Shown: positions 36,561 to 44,865 of the stretch, piece by piece
Layout of the letters: every line of letters begins with the position of its first letter
Numbering within the stretch: the first letter of the stretch is position 1
From: Nitrospirota bacterium
GTDB lineage: Bacteria > Nitrospirota_A > Leptospirillia > Leptospirillales > Leptospirillaceae
Assembly (NCBI GenBank): GCA_021838765.1
Contig: JAKCCY010000005.1
Span: 16,565 to 62,343 of the forward strand
Length of the DNA: 45,779 bases
Reading direction: 5' to 3'
The notes under the pieces: generated by a model
Told to the model about the DNA's origin: nothing
What the model saw: the letters and a program-made list of their open reading frames with translations, nothing else
The model's database searches: none
Program-made: the position numbers and the translations under genes

Positions 36561-37389
36561 ATCTTGAAGGATCCATTCAACGATATGTGTTTCATCTTGT
36601 AATCATGCTGAAAGACTATGTCTGCCGGCTGGAACCAGGGCTCAAACATGTTGAAGTTTCTGGAAAAAAGTCCGGATGCGCTTACTTTCTCTACAATTGG
36701 GCCATGGAACTGAATCCAAGATCCTCCGATTCAAAAGAGAGCGGGAATGAAGCCGGCGTCTGTTCTCCACATGTCTGGCTTGAATTTTACGCGGGAACCA
36801 ACGTTTGTTCCGGACATTGCGGAAGTCGTCAAAACGGTTAGACCACGACCGGACAAGACGTTGCATCCGTTCTGGACAAGAGCGCAAAAAACCGAAGTGG
36901 AGCCATTTTTAAACTGGCATTGCTCTATGAAAAGATTTCCAGAAAACAAAATGACTTTTTTAAGGGTCCGACCCGGTTGATGAAGTGCTTTGGAAGCCTG
37001 TGCTTCAAGGATCTGGGATATTCCGAAATGAACGCCTCGGGAAAAGGCAACAACATCCCTGCTGTTGGAGGATTCGAGGCAGTCTCATGGGTTGGGAGCA
37101 CTCATCTGTCCAATACCTCATGATCGGGATATTCTGGTGCAAACACGATCAGGCGTTTCGCTTTTATGAAACAGGATGCATCCGGGGTGTACCGGAGGTA
37201 ACTCTGGGAAGATGCCCCTCAACAAACGGAATCGACGAAATCCCCATGGGTGATCCTGGGAGTCCCGCTACAACCGTTCTCCGGTTGAGATGCGGGAAGG
37301 TGTCAAAAAATCTGTTTCGAAAGAAAACAGGTGACCTCTTCTCCCTGAATGTCCGCCGTTAAAACTGATCCGCGGAAAAGGAAGCTCAA
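36561..37389. other. 829-bp region without a convincing gene
   Basis: It lies between dabA and the sensor kinase. Several short plus-strand frames (about 36606-36841, 36747-36980, 36985-37362) follow each other in different frames; none has a good ribosome site or recognisable product. The base composition resembles coding sequence, so a decayed gene is possible. No insertion-sequence ends were seen. Confidence 0.45.
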
Positions 37390-39354
37390 ATGAGCAAAAA
37401 CAGAAAAACTCCAGAAGACCCAAGTGAATTGTGCGTTATTCCCCTGCCCAACTTCCCCCTTCCCCAGAAAGAACAATCACTTCCAGTCGGAATTTGCATA
37501 TTCAACAACCAAAGGGACGTCATTTTCAAAACACCACTTTTTGAAAGCATGCTCAATGGCTTAAGAGTGGAAAAAAAAGGATCTCCATTGCTTTCAAGCG
37601 AGATTTCTTCCCATGTCTTCTCAGAAAAGAAGACACATGAAACAATCCTGCGCTATAAGACCAAAGATCCTGACGGACTGCCACATACGATCCTCTGCCG
37701 AATCTTTCCCATGGAAAATTCTCAAGGATCCACTCTTGTCCATATTCAGGACATGACCGACATAGAAACGCAGTCAAGGGAGAGTCTCGCAATCAGCCGA
37801 TACCAGGAGATCCTGGGAAAGATCGCACATCTTGCTGTCAGCGGAGCTTCTCTCAAAGATGTCGCTGACTTTACTTCCCGGGAAACAGCCCGGGCATTGA
37901 ATGTCGAATTCTGCAAAATTTTGATTCCAGGCGACTCTGACCCGCTCCTGCACCTCCTTGCCGGGGTCGGGTGGGATGCCGAATTTGTCGGAAGCTATGT
38001 CCAGGAGGGTGGGGTTCACTCACAAGCTGGTTTTGCCATCCGTGAGAGAAAACCGGTCATCGTCCGGGACATGGTGACAGAAAAAAGGTTTTCTCCGTCG
38101 CTCCTTCTCTCAAGACATGGAGTCCGCTCAGGGGTCAGTGTCCCGATGATGTTTCAGGGACAGGTGCTTGGTGCCATGAGCGTCCATACCATTTCGGTTC
38201 GACAATTCGACTCCCGTGAAATCGACTTTCTTGAGACAGTGGCCAATACATTCGCAACCATACTTGACCGCTGGAAAAGGGAAGAAACACAACTCTCCCT
38301 CTACAAGAGACTTTTTGCCCAAATTCAGGACGGGGTCATCCTGACCGACAAAAACGGCATTATTCTCGAATGGAATCCGGCAATGGAGAAAATGTCAGGA
38401 TGGTCACGAGAAGAAACAATCGGAAAAACTCCGGCATTGCTCTCCTCGGGCCGCCAAGGACCGGATTTTTACAACCTGTTATGGCAGACACTTCTTTCCG
38501 GCAACTCTTTTGTCGGAAGATTCATCAACAGGCATAAAGACCAGACAGAATTTCTTGTCTGGGAGAATATCAGTCCGGTTATGGATCCCGACAACACAAT
38601 CCGTTACTTTCTCTCCATTCTGACCGACCTTTCAGAAAGAGAAAAGCTTCTGGAAGCGCTCAGACAAACGGAGCAGATCAAGCTTGTCGGCCAGCTTTCC
38701 GGCGGCCTTCTTCACGAAATCAGAAATCCGCTTATTGGAATGGGCAGTCTCGCAGATCATATCGGAGCATCGAAAAAGCTCCCCGAAGATCTGCGTCGAC
38801 AAGTTCAGCTGATTGCGGGAGAAGCTCGAAGGATAGATGATCTTCTGGAGTCCCATCTTTCTGTCATGAGGCCAAAATCATTCGATTTTCAGCTTCTGAA
38901 CCTGGTGGATCTGGTAGAAGACGCCCATTCTCTTCTCGCCCAGGCATTTCGGAAGGCAAAAGTCCAGTTTATCCTGACCCACGAAAGTCCAATCAAGGAA
39001 ATCGAAGGAGCTCGGGGTCCGCTTCAGCAGGTTTTTTTAAACCTGATGATGAATGCCCTCGATGCGATGCCAGATGGAGGAACCATGACCGTTGACATCG
39101 ACCTCCATCCTCATCAAAACAGAAAGGGCATCAACATCACAATACGGGACTCGGGAAAAGGGATTCCGGAACATATTCTCAAAAGGCTGCATGAACCGTT
39201 CTTCACCTATGGGAAGGCAAAGGGCGTAGGACTTGGGCTCTCCATTACAAGAGATATTCTTGACAGACACCAGGGACAGGTCTCCATTGAAAGTCCTGCA
39301 GGACAAGGGGTTCTGGCAACCGTATGGCTGCCGGTCAAACAGGAGGACAAATGA
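37390..39354 (+). CDS. sensor histidine kinase, GAF-PAS-HisKA-HATPase
   Basis: 654 residues, no transmembrane segment: a cytoplasmic sensor. N-terminal PAS-like part (about 30-125), GAF (about 150-295), PAS (about 302-415), HisKA with phospho-acceptor His442 in GGLLHEIRNPL, and HATPase with NLMMNALDAMPDG, DSGKGIPE and GVGLGLSI. It is of the NtrB type and would phosphorylate the sigma-54 activator whose ATG overlaps its stop (ATGA). The signal sensed is unknown; the neighbouring dabBA genes suggest a link to carbon or energy state. AAAGGA precedes the start by about 8 nt. Confidence 0.92.
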   Translation: MSKNRKTPEDPSELCVIPLPNFPLPQKEQSLPVGICIFNNQRDVIFKTPLFESMLNGLRVEKKGSPLLSSEISSHVFSEKKTHETILRYKTKDPDGLPHTILCRIFPMENSQGSTLVHIQDMTDIETQSRESLAISRYQEILGKIAHLAVSGASLKDVADFTSRETARALNVEFCKILIPGDSDPLLHLLAGVGWDAEFVGSYVQEGGVHSQAGFAIRERKPVIVRDMVTEKRFSPSLLLSRHGVRSGVSVPMMFQGQVLGAMSVHTISVRQFDSREIDFLETVANTFATILDRWKREETQLSLYKRLFAQIQDGVILTDKNGIILEWNPAMEKMSGWSREETIGKTPALLSSGRQGPDFYNLLWQTLLSGNSFVGRFINRHKDQTEFLVWENISPVMDPDNTIRYFLSILTDLSEREKLLEALRQTEQIKLVGQLSGGLLHEIRNPLIGMGSLADHIGASKKLPEDLRRQVQLIAGEARRIDDLLESHLSVMRPKSFDFQLLNLVDLVEDAHSLLAQAFRKAKVQFILTHESPIKEIEGARGPLQQVFLNLMMNALDAMPDGGTMTVDIDLHPHQNRKGINITIRDSGKGIPEHILKRLHEPFFTYGKAKGVGLGLSITRDILDRHQGQVSIESPAGQGVLATVWLPVKQEDK

Positions 39355-40739
39355 TCGCAAATGTTTTGCTTGTCGAAGATGAGCCATCGATTCGGGAAGC
39401 GTTTTCCATAAAACTCTCCGAAAAAGGATATCTCGTTCAGACAGCCCGAAATGGAGAAGAAGGGATCAGCCTGATCAAAAAATTTAATCCGGACATTCTC
39501 ATTCTTGATATGGTCATGGCCGGAATGTCTGGAATGGATGTATTAAAGGAGGTCAGGTCCCAGGATGCGGATATCCCTGTTATCGTCCTCACCGCACGAG
39601 GAACGGTCAGGGATGCTGTTGAGGCCATGCGCCTTGGTGCCTTTGACTTTGTTACAAAAAGCATCGATATGGATGAACTGCTGCTCTCAATGGCCAACGC
39701 AACCCGATTCCTTTCTCTCTCGAGGGAAGCCAGGTACTGGACGGGCAAAGAGTTTGAGCGGTATTCCCTGGAACATATGGTTGCCGAGAGTGACTCAAGC
39801 CTCCGGCTCAAAAAACAGGTTCGGGATCTGGCAGGCAATGATCAGGTCACAGTGCTCCTCCAGGGTGAAACAGGCAGTGGCAAGGAGTATGTCTCAAAGG
39901 TACTTCATTATAACGGTCCACTGGGGAACAGACCTTTTATAGAGGTCGATTGCCCGGCAATACCTTCGGAACTTTTTGAAAGCGAGCTGTTTGGTTATGA
40001 AAAAGGATCTTTTACCGGAGCCTCCGGAAAAAAGGTTGGATTGATTGAGCTTGCAGATGGAGGAACGGTTCTTCTTGATGAAATAGGAGATCTTCCCCTG
40101 CCCCTTCAAGCCAAGTTACTCAGGGTGATCGAAGAGCGAACAATCAGAAGGGTGGGTGGTGGAGCGCAATTTCCCGTGAATGTCCGATTTATGGCAGCAA
40201 CACATCGGGATCTCCGTCAGGCCGTGAAGAATGGGACATTCAGGGAAGATCTTTTCTATCGCCTGAATGTAGTCGTTCTATCGATTCCCCCACTGAGAGA
40301 GAGAAGAAAGGACATCATCCCGATTTCCGAAAAATTCCTGTATAAATCGGCACAGATTTTCAGAAAGAAAATTCACCAAATCTCCCCATCAGCAAAACAG
40401 CTTCTCATCAACTACGATTTTCCCGGAAACATCAGGGAGTTATCGAATCTGATCGAACGGGCCGTGCTCTATTGCTCGGGAAACCAGCTTGAATGCGAAC
40501 ATTTTCCTGCCGAGATTCAATCGCGGAAACACCTCTCCAACGGAAAAATGCTGGAACAACATTCAGACCATCAGGAATTATCCATTCCGTTCAGGCTGGG
40601 ACAGGATTCGCTAGACAGCCATGAACAGGAACTTATCTCCAGAATCATGGCACATTCTCATGGAAAAAAGGTACTCGCAGCAAAACTTCTGGGGATAAGC
40701 AGATGGGCACTCGAAAGAAGAATCAAGGCGGAAAAATGA
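39351..40739 (+). CDS. sigma-54-dependent response regulator, NtrC family
   Basis: 462 residues: receiver domain (1-120, phospho-Asp53 in ILILDMVMAG), AAA+ domain (about 145-380) with Walker A GETGSGK (172-178) and the sigma-54 contact loop GSFTGA (219-224, usual GAFTGA with Ala to Ser), and a C-terminal Fis-type HTH (GKKVLAAKLLGISRWALERRI). It activates sigma-54 promoters from distant sites. The ATG at 39351 has AGGAGG 5 nt upstream and overlaps the kinase stop. Candidate targets are the sigma-54 elements before dabB and icd. Transcription ends at the hairpin at 40744. Confidence 0.94.
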   Translation: MIANVLLVEDEPSIREAFSIKLSEKGYLVQTARNGEEGISLIKKFNPDILILDMVMAGMSGMDVLKEVRSQDADIPVIVLTARGTVRDAVEAMRLGAFDFVTKSIDMDELLLSMANATRFLSLSREARYWTGKEFERYSLEHMVAESDSSLRLKKQVRDLAGNDQVTVLLQGETGSGKEYVSKVLHYNGPLGNRPFIEVDCPAIPSELFESELFGYEKGSFTGASGKKVGLIELADGGTVLLDEIGDLPLPLQAKLLRVIEERTIRRVGGGAQFPVNVRFMAATHRDLRQAVKNGTFREDLFYRLNVVVLSIPPLRERRKDIIPISEKFLYKSAQIFRKKIHQISPSAKQLLINYDFPGNIRELSNLIERAVLYCSGNQLECEHFPAEIQSRKHLSNGKMLEQHSDHQELSIPFRLGQDSLDSHEQELISRIMAHSHGKKVLAAKLLGISRWALERRIKAEK

Positions 40740-40743
40740 AAAA

Positions 40744-40772
40744 GGGGACCGGGAGTTACCTTCCCGATCCCC
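40744..40772. terminator. bidirectional terminator hairpin
   Basis: GGGGA-C-CGGGA (40744-40754) pairs with TCCCG-A-TCCCC (40762-40772). On the minus strand it is followed by a T-rich tail (CTTTTTCATTTTT), so it best terminates the icd operon. It lies between the convergent activator gene and the small IDH-domain gene. Confidence 0.75.
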
Positions 40773-40793
40773 TCCATTATAAGAAAGAAACGA

Positions 40794-41141
40794 TCAATAG
40801 GCCTTGCTGAAGCCTGCTTCATCGCCATAGTTCCAAAGTTTCTGAGCGGCGGACCACTTCCACTTCTTTGTCAGATTTGAAAGGAAAACATCAACATCTG
40901 CATCGGTCACAGGACCCTTTGCCATGAAACGGCAACGATACCAGTTAACCATCATCAGGTCAGGGCTGACATATCCTGGCCAGACCTTTGTTCCCCTGTT
41001 TGAAATGAACTCGATCTTGAAGGCGCCGTAATCATCAAAAGCAGGAATTCCGTCTTCAGTAATAATATAGACATCAACACCAACAAGTGTAATCGGCTTG
41101 GCAGGTCTTTTTGCCCTTCTGGAAGTGGCTTCTGTAAGCAT
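40794..41141 (-). CDS. detached C-terminal domain of long-type isocitrate dehydrogenase
   Basis: 115 residues. The sequence LVGVDVYIITEDG...FKIEFISNRGTKVWPGY...NWYRCRF matches, from memory, the C-terminal extension found on Thermus/Rickettsia-type isocitrate dehydrogenases (GVDVF..., MISNRG(T/V)KVYP, DHWRCRF). Here it is a separate gene about 26 bp downstream of the catalytic gene on the same strand, so the two probably act as one enzyme. In long-type enzymes this extension helps in oligomer assembly. Not confirmed by alignment. The ribosome site is AAAGGAGAA just upstream of the ATG at 41141. Confidence 0.7.
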   Translation of the reverse strand: MLTEATSRRAKRPAKPITLVGVDVYIITEDGIPAFDDYGAFKIEFISNRGTKVWPGYVSPDLMMVNWYRCRFMAKGPVTDADVDVFLSNLTKKWKWSAAQKLWNYGDEAGFSKAY

Positions 41142-41167
41142 TTTTAGTTCTCCTTTTTCTGATAGGA

Positions 41168-42178
41168 TTAAACGGTTTCCATCGCCTTGATGATGGCATC
41201 GGCATATTCATCGGTAGACGCCGTCCCGCCTGCATCGTAAGTCAAATGTTTTGCTTCGGCCAAAACCTTGTCCACACCTTTTTCAATACGGGTGGCGGCT
41301 TCATGCTCATTCAACCACTTCAACATCATCACACCAGAAAGAAGAACTGCAGAAGGATTCACTTTTTTCATGCCGGCATACTTTGGAGCGGAACCGTGAA
41401 CAGCTTCAAAGATTGCGCAGTTATCGCCAATATTGGCACCAGGGGCGAAACCAAGACCACCGACCAATCCAGCACAAAGATCCGAGAGGATATCTCCGTA
41501 GAGATTAGGAAGAACCAGACAGTCAAACTGACCTGGATTGCGAACAAGCTGCATGGAACAGTTATCGACGATGATGTCTTCGGCGATAATCTCCGGGTAT
41601 TTCTTTGCAACTTCACGGAAGGCTTCCAGAAAGAGACCATCGGTCATCTTCATGATGTTAGCCTTGTGAACGCACTGAATCTTCTTCCTGTTATTCGCCT
41701 TCGCCCATTTAAAAGCAAACTCGGCAATACGAACGGATCCCGGCCAGGTGATAACCTTAAGGCACTGGGCAACTTCGTCTGAAACCATATGCTCGATGGC
41801 AGCATAAGAGTCTTCCGTATTTTCCCTGAAGCTCAGGATATCGATTTTGTCCCAGGGACGCTTCAAGACAGGGATCAATTTGGCAGGGCGAACGTTTGCA
41901 TAAAGGTCGAACATCTTTCTGAGGGTCACATTGGCGCTCTTATGGCCTGTGCCGACAGGTGTTGTCGTTGGTCCCTTGATGGCAAGCTTGTTTTTTGCGA
42001 TTGATTTGATCGTTTTTTCCGGTAAAAGCGTGCCATGTTCCTTAAGGCAATCGAGACCGATCTCTTCATATTCCCATGTGATGTCAACACCACTATGGTC
42101 AATGACTCTTCTTACCGCCTCACAGATTTCCGGTCCGGTACCCTCTCCAGGCAACATCGTAATGACATGCTTTTTCAT
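41168..42178 (-). CDS. icd: isocitrate dehydrogenase, catalytic part
   Basis: 336 residues of the isocitrate/isopropylmalate dehydrogenase family. Substrate signatures favour isocitrate: SANVTLRKMFDLYANVRP (the S-N-x-x-L-R-K site) and SFRENTEDSYAAIEH. Metal-binding Asp residues are in DNCSMQLV and LPNLYGDILSDLCAGLVGG; cofactor loop EAVHGSAPKYAGM. In an organism fixing CO2 by the reductive TCA cycle it would run as 2-oxoglutarate carboxylation; the direction is inference. The start at 42178 has GGAGG about 9 nt upstream. A sigma-54-like element lies about 80 bp upstream. Confidence 0.9.
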   Translation of the reverse strand: MKKHVITMLPGEGTGPEICEAVRRVIDHSGVDITWEYEEIGLDCLKEHGTLLPEKTIKSIAKNKLAIKGPTTTPVGTGHKSANVTLRKMFDLYANVRPAKLIPVLKRPWDKIDILSFRENTEDSYAAIEHMVSDEVAQCLKVITWPGSVRIAEFAFKWAKANNRKKIQCVHKANIMKMTDGLFLEAFREVAKKYPEIIAEDIIVDNCSMQLVRNPGQFDCLVLPNLYGDILSDLCAGLVGGLGFAPGANIGDNCAIFEAVHGSAPKYAGMKKVNPSAVLLSGVMMLKWLNEHEAATRIEKGVDKVLAEAKHLTYDAGGTASTDEYADAIIKAMETV

Positions 42179-42254
42179 TAATAAAATCCTCCAGGATGCA
42201 CCAATGTTCAGTCCTCTTTCCTCCCCATTGAAGAAAGAGTTGTTCCAAGCTAAT

Positions 42255-42270
42255 AGCAACAACCATACCA
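42255..42270 (-). promoter_or_regulatory. sigma-54-like promoter of icd
   Basis: On the minus strand TGGTAT-N5-TTGCT: GG and GC at the correct spacing, perfect -12 box, two mismatches in the -24 box. Predicted start about 42244. Weaker than the dabB element but the upstream palindrome is centred at about -103. Confidence 0.5.
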
Positions 42271-42326
42271 GTTTCCATATTCCTTTTTTAATATATTCTT
42301 AGCGTTTTATATCATTGAGCATTACT

Positions 42327-42367
42327 GGAATACGTGCGAAAAATAGGTGTGATTTCGCACGTATTCC
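42327..42367. promoter_or_regulatory. 15-bp perfect inverted repeat, candidate operator
   Basis: GGAATACGTGCGAAA (42327-42341) and TTTCGCACGTATTCC (42353-42367) separated by 11 bp, between the divergent icd and globin genes. It has no T run and sits about 103 bp upstream of the predicted icd start point and about 100 bp upstream of the globin promoter. It resembles the site before dabBA. Confidence 0.8.
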
Positions 42368-42443
42368 TAACCAAGAGCACAACAGTTAAAAACAGGAGAA
42401 GAATAAAAAGAAAATCAAAAAAACAGGGGTCCCCGGTTGGGCA

Positions 42444-42472
42444 TTGACAACTCTTTTTTTACTGCCTAATAT
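42444..42472 (+). promoter_or_regulatory. sigma-70-type promoter of the globin gene
   Basis: TTGACA (42444-42449), 17-bp spacer, TAATAT (42467-42472). Predicted start near 42480, about 78 bp before the ATG. Confidence 0.7.
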
Positions 42473-42557
42473 AATTCATGTATCATGCATCTTTTAGAGA
42501 CAGGGAATACATCAGGAATGGATTGTTCAACGAAGAAAATTCCAACAAGGAGGAAAG

Positions 42558-43001
42558 ATGGCTATCAACACGGATCTCATCAAAAAAAGCGCACAACTGA
42601 TCGCACCACTCGGCAGCACCGTCACGGAATACTTCTACAACACAATGTTTACAGAGCATCCTGAAGTCAGAAAAATGTTTCCTGCAGAAATGGGAGTACA
42701 GGCCCAAAGACTTTTCGATTCTATCGTATATATCACTTCGAATATCGACAAGCCGGACGCACTTGTCCCCTATCTCCAGAGACTTGGAACCGGTCACATC
42801 AAGTTTGATACAAGACCGGAGCATTATCCGATCGTAGGAAACAGTCTGATGAAAACATTGGCACATTTTGCGGGCCCGGCCTGGACAAAAGAAATGGCCG
42901 AGGCATGGAGTGAGGCTTATAACCTCGCAGCATCTGTCATGATCGAAGCAGCATCCAAAGCCATGGATCCAGAACGTTATCAGCCTATTTCAGCCAAATA
43001 G
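42558..43001 (+). CDS. single-domain globin (flavohaemoglobin-type haem domain)
   Basis: 147 residues, one globin fold without the reductase domain of Hmp. Expected features: B10 Tyr in TEYFYNTMFTEHPEVRKMF, proximal His in LGTGHIKFDTRPEHYPIVG, and the G/H helix segment AWSEAYNLAASVMIEAA. Such globins bind O2 or NO and are often used against nitric oxide. A strong AAGGAGG ribosome site precedes the ATG. It is divergent from icd and convergent with tatA, ending in a bidirectional terminator. Confidence 0.92.
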   Translation: MAINTDLIKKSAQLIAPLGSTVTEYFYNTMFTEHPEVRKMFPAEMGVQAQRLFDSIVYITSNIDKPDALVPYLQRLGTGHIKFDTRPEHYPIVGNSLMKTLAHFAGPAWTKEMAEAWSEAYNLAASVMIEAASKAMDPERYQPISAK

Positions 43002-43020
43002 TCCCTCTCCTCAAAAAACA

Positions 43021-43059
43021 AAAAGGCCTTGGGCAAATAGACGCCCTTGGCCTTTTTTT
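43021..43059. terminator. bidirectional terminator between globin and tatA
   Basis: AAAAGGCC-TT-GGGC pairs with GCCC-TT-GGCCTTTTTTT (one internal TT/TT mismatch). The A and T runs on both sides let it work for both convergent genes. Confidence 0.88.
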
Positions 43060-43139
43060 ATAACCACACTGGAACTTTCCACAGAAGAAACCCTTGAAAG
43101 AGCCAACCCCTGCTTGGTCAAATAAAATGACCCGCTCGA

Positions 43140-43328
43140 CTAAACCTTGGGTGATTTCTCTGACTCTACCTTGGCTGCCTCCGGCTCATCTTTGTAAGCT
43201 CTTCTGAAATTAGATATCGCTTTTCCCATCCCCGTGCCGACTTCCGGAAGTTTTCGACCTCCAAAAACCAAAAGGACTATACCCAGAATCACAATCAGAT
43301 GGAGTGGTTCAAATAGACCGGTCAACAT
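43140..43328 (-). CDS. tatA: Sec-independent translocase component TatA/TatE
   Basis: 62 residues: one N-terminal membrane helix (LHLIVILGIVLLVFGG), the conserved hinge FGGRKLPEVGTGMGKAI, an amphipathic helix (SNFRRAYKDE) and a charged tail. TatA forms the pore that exports folded proteins. Start at 43328 chosen for GGAGG 5 nt upstream and because Glu-Val-Phe before it is atypical. No tatB or tatC nearby. Confidence 0.93.
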   Translation of the reverse strand: MLTGLFEPLHLIVILGIVLLVFGGRKLPEVGTGMGKAISNFRRAYKDEPEAAKVESEKSPKV

Positions 43329-43430
43329 AAAAACCTCCAATTGGCATATTGAGGAACACTTGTTGGGGTCATTATATCACATTCCTGTTTTGAACACACA
43401 ACAAAGAAACAGATCCAGTTTTTCCTAACA

Positions 43431-43466
43431 AAAAAAGGGGAGTCGCTCACGCGACTCCCCTTTTTG
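43431..43466 (-). terminator. terminator of the ccoN-like gene
   Basis: GGGGAGTCGC (43437-43446), loop TCAC, GCGACTCCCC (43451-43460). Perfect 10-bp stem; on the minus strand it is followed by a run of T. It lies 20 bp beyond the ccoN stop. Confidence 0.94.
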
Positions 43467-43485
43467 AAACACTATACGACAGAAA

Positions 43486-44865
43486 CTATGATCTTGCGGG
43501 CTGAGCCACTGGTGAAACAGGAACAGTCGCAGGTGACATAGCAGTCCTGTAGGCATTGTAAACAAAGATCCACTGACCGGTAATGATCAGGAAACCGCCC
43601 CAGGAACGAGCAACCATGTAAGGATGTGTTGCAACCACAGAGTCGATGTATGGAACTTCATAAACCTTCGCTGCGGCTTGGATCAAACCGGCTGCAGTCA
43701 GACTGGTCCAGAAAATGATGAACCCGATCGCAGTAAGCCAGTAATGCCAGAGTTCAAGAGTCGGGTTGAATTTCTTCCGGAGAAGACGCTCAACACCATA
43801 GTAAGTTCCACCAATCTCAATAAAGGTGGAAAAGCCAAGGATACCAAGATGGGCATGAGCAACAACCCAGTGAGTTCCATGGATGTACCAGTTGATGGCA
43901 CGAGTCTGCTGAAAACCGCCCTGGAAGTTCAGGGGGATAGCAAAGAGGGTACCTGTGGTCACCCAACGCAGTGCAGGAACCTCAACAAACAGTCTCCACT
44001 TTCCGTACATGGTCAACAGGGCGTTCGCAAGGAATGCCATTGACGGAACGAGGATAAGAACACCGCTCACGGAGGAGAAGGACTTGAGCCACTCCGGGAT
44101 TGGGGCACCCATCAGATGATGAGCTCCTGGTGTGGAGTAAAAAGCGAAGTTGGACCAGAAGTTCAGATGAGCCAGCTTATGGCTGTAAAGCGGGTTCCCC
44201 GTCAGTTTCGGAATCATGTAGTAGGCCACAGCCATGGACATTGGGGTGATCCAAAGCCCAAAGAGGTTATGTCCTGACCACCAGGTCAAAAGAGCCTCAT
44301 TCAAACCTGTAACATGAAACACCTCAACGGACTGGGACAGGGCAAACGTTGTAGGCAAATACAGAAAGCAGCCCATAAAGATCCAGAGAGTCGGATAAAT
44401 TCCTTTCACACGACGGTTCAGGACTGTCATGTAAAGGTTTGCCGCTAGCGGGATGAGAATAAAGGAAAGGACGTAAACATCGATCGGCCAGATAAAGTCC
44501 GAATACTCACGACCTGATTCAAAACCGAGATCGAGAGATACGTCGGCAACAAAGCCTCCGAGGTTCCACATCCATGCATTGAATACCCCAAGTTTTTCAC
44601 TCCACAGTTTGTTTCCGCAGAGAAGTGGGGTCATGTAAAGAACCGCCGCGCCGAAAGCCATGGAGATCCACATGAAGGCGACCGTCATCACATGGGCAGG
44701 ACGGATGTGACCGAAGTTCAGGTACGGCGTTCCGCTTAAAATATCCGGATACGCCAGTTTCAGGGACGTAACAAACCCGAGGGTCGTCCCGATCGCCAAC
44801 CAGAGGATTGACGAAAAAAACATGGTTCTTGACGCAGTCCCTTCCGGAACCGATTTCTTTAGCAT
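43486..44865 (-). CDS. ccoN: cbb3-type cytochrome oxidase subunit I (CcoN-like), solitary
   Basis: 459 residues with about 12 membrane helices. Haem-copper motifs: low-spin haem His in NFGHIRPAHVMTVAFMW, CuB His in WWSGHNLFGLWITP, the His pair in STPGAHHLMGAPIPEW, and haem-binding His in THWVVAHAHLGILGF. This order fits the C-type (cbb3) branch, not A-type; the NorB motif HLWVEG is absent. Start at 44865 has AAAGGGGAG upstream. ccoO and ccoP do not follow: a terminator closes the transcript at once, so partners must be elsewhere. Confidence 0.88.
   Translation of the reverse strand: MLKKSVPEGTASRTMFFSSILWLAIGTTLGFVTSLKLAYPDILSGTPYLNFGHIRPAHVMTVAFMWISMAFGAAVLYMTPLLCGNKLWSEKLGVFNAWMWNLGGFVADVSLDLGFESGREYSDFIWPIDVYVLSFILIPLAANLYMTVLNRRVKGIYPTLWIFMGCFLYLPTTFALSQSVEVFHVTGLNEALLTWWSGHNLFGLWITPMSMAVAYYMIPKLTGNPLYSHKLAHLNFWSNFAFYSTPGAHHLMGAPIPEWLKSFSSVSGVLILVPSMAFLANALLTMYGKWRLFVEVPALRWVTTGTLFAIPLNFQGGFQQTRAINWYIHGTHWVVAHAHLGILGFSTFIEIGGTYYGVERLLRKKFNPTLELWHYWLTAIGFIIFWTSLTAAGLIQAAAKVYEVPYIDSVVATHPYMVARSWGGFLIITGQWIFVYNAYRTAMSPATVPVSPVAQPARS

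Noticed and set aside
40744..40772. Hairpin as a terminator only for the activator gene
   Set aside because: The T-rich tail is on the minus strand, so it fits the icd operon better; kept as bidirectional.
42421..42480. Sigma-54 promoter for the globin gene
   Set aside because: TGGGCA is followed by bases without GC at -12; the TTGACA-N17-TAATAT promoter fits better.
43486..44865. Nitric oxide reductase NorB as identity of the oxidase-like gene
   Set aside because: The NorB signature HLWVEG is absent; the SGHN and GAHH motifs fit the cbb3 branch.
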